Source: Bacteroidales bacterium (GTDB lineage Bacteria; Bacteroidota; Bacteroidia; Bacteroidales; 4484-276). From it: DNA of 6,050 bases. The stretch spans positions 1-6,050 of the forward strand of contig JAOZRY010000209.1 in assembly GCA_029939965.1 (NCBI GenBank), written 5' to 3'. A program made the translations under genes and the position numbers. Within the stretch, counting starts at the first letter, position 1; each line of letters opens with the position of its first letter. Below, one piece after another: positions 5,949 to 6,050 of the stretch. Below the pieces are notes generated by a model that was given only the letters and a program-made list of their open reading frames with translations, was not told the DNA's origin and did no database searches.

Positions 5949-6050
5949 TATCCAGAGCCCAAGGATGCCTGCTGGGTCAGCTTGCCGGTGATGCGCTGGG
6001 AGGTTTGGTTGAGTTTCAGTCCCCGGATGAAATCCGGCGCGGTTCACTTT
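5945..6050 (+). CDS. ADP-ribosylglycohydrolase family protein (5' part only)
   Basis: An ATG at 5945 overlaps the stop of the DUF262/DUF1524 gene (ATGA) and is preceded by a strong GGAGGAG Shine-Dalgarno (5933-5939) at five bases. The 35 visible codons begin MISRAQGCLLGQLAGDALGG and continue LVEFQSPDEIRRGSL. The G-x-x-x-GDALG block with Asp16 and the following EF is the N-terminal signature of ADP-ribosylglycohydrolases (DraG/ARH fold), enzymes that remove ADP-ribose from proteins or other acceptors using a two-metal site. The rest of the gene lies beyond the window, so catalytic completeness cannot be checked. Overlap and shared promoter imply translational coupling with the nuclease gene. 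GC is about 57% here, much higher than the left operon. Confidence 0.85.
   Translation, partial: MISRAQGCLLGQLAGDALGGLVEFQSPDEIRRGSL

Noticed and set aside
1..6050. CRISPR array, tRNA or rRNA genes
   Set aside because: I saw no regularly spaced repeats and no tRNA- or rRNA-like conserved stretches on either strand.

Overview
The window comes from a bacterium, most likely a Gram-negative. The first two-thirds is AT-rich (about 28-42% GC in hand-counted sample lines). It carries an acylase with an N-terminal membrane anchor and a putative exported lipoprotein of the ATC-hydrolase type. I associate such lipoproteins with sulfate-reducing Desulfobacterota, but this is a soft impression from gene content and cannot be proved from this sequence.

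Layout: (1) Positions 28-3969, minus strand, hold a compact three-gene operon read from right to left: a TetR/AcrR-type repressor, an 806-residue penicillin-acylase-family Ntn-hydrolase, and a 283-residue L-2-amino-thiazoline-4-carboxylic acid (ATC) hydrolase-like lipoprotein. Gaps are 11 and 25 bases, each with a good Shine-Dalgarno sequence. A strong sigma70-type promoter (TTGACA, 17-base spacer, AATAAA) lies in front of the repressor. A perfect TGGTCA-N5-TGACCA palindrome sits on its -10 element, which points to autorepression of the whole operon. (2) Positions 3970-4292 are a divergent intergenic region with the promoter/operator, a short GC-rich palindrome, an 8-10 bp hairpin and a T-rich tract leading into a plus-strand promoter. 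(3) Positions 4293-5948, plus strand, encode a DUF262/DUF1524 protein of the GmrSD type (modification-dependent restriction nuclease family). Its DUF262 half has lost the central segment that normally carries the DGQQR motif, and it has no convincing start codon. (4) From 5945 to the window end is the start of an ADP-ribosylglycohydrolase gene that overlaps the previous gene by ATGA and is clearly GC-richer (about 57%).

How the parts may work together: the left operon looks like an inducible envelope-located hydrolase pair, with an acylase cleaving an amide side chain and a second hydrolase related to thiazoline-ring opening enzymes, both under a ligand-sensing repressor. The substrate is unknown. 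The right part looks like an acquired defence-type module pairing a (probably crippled) GmrSD-like nuclease with an ADP-ribose hydrolase. The composition change, opposite orientation and decayed start suggest the join between the two parts is near 4030-4290.
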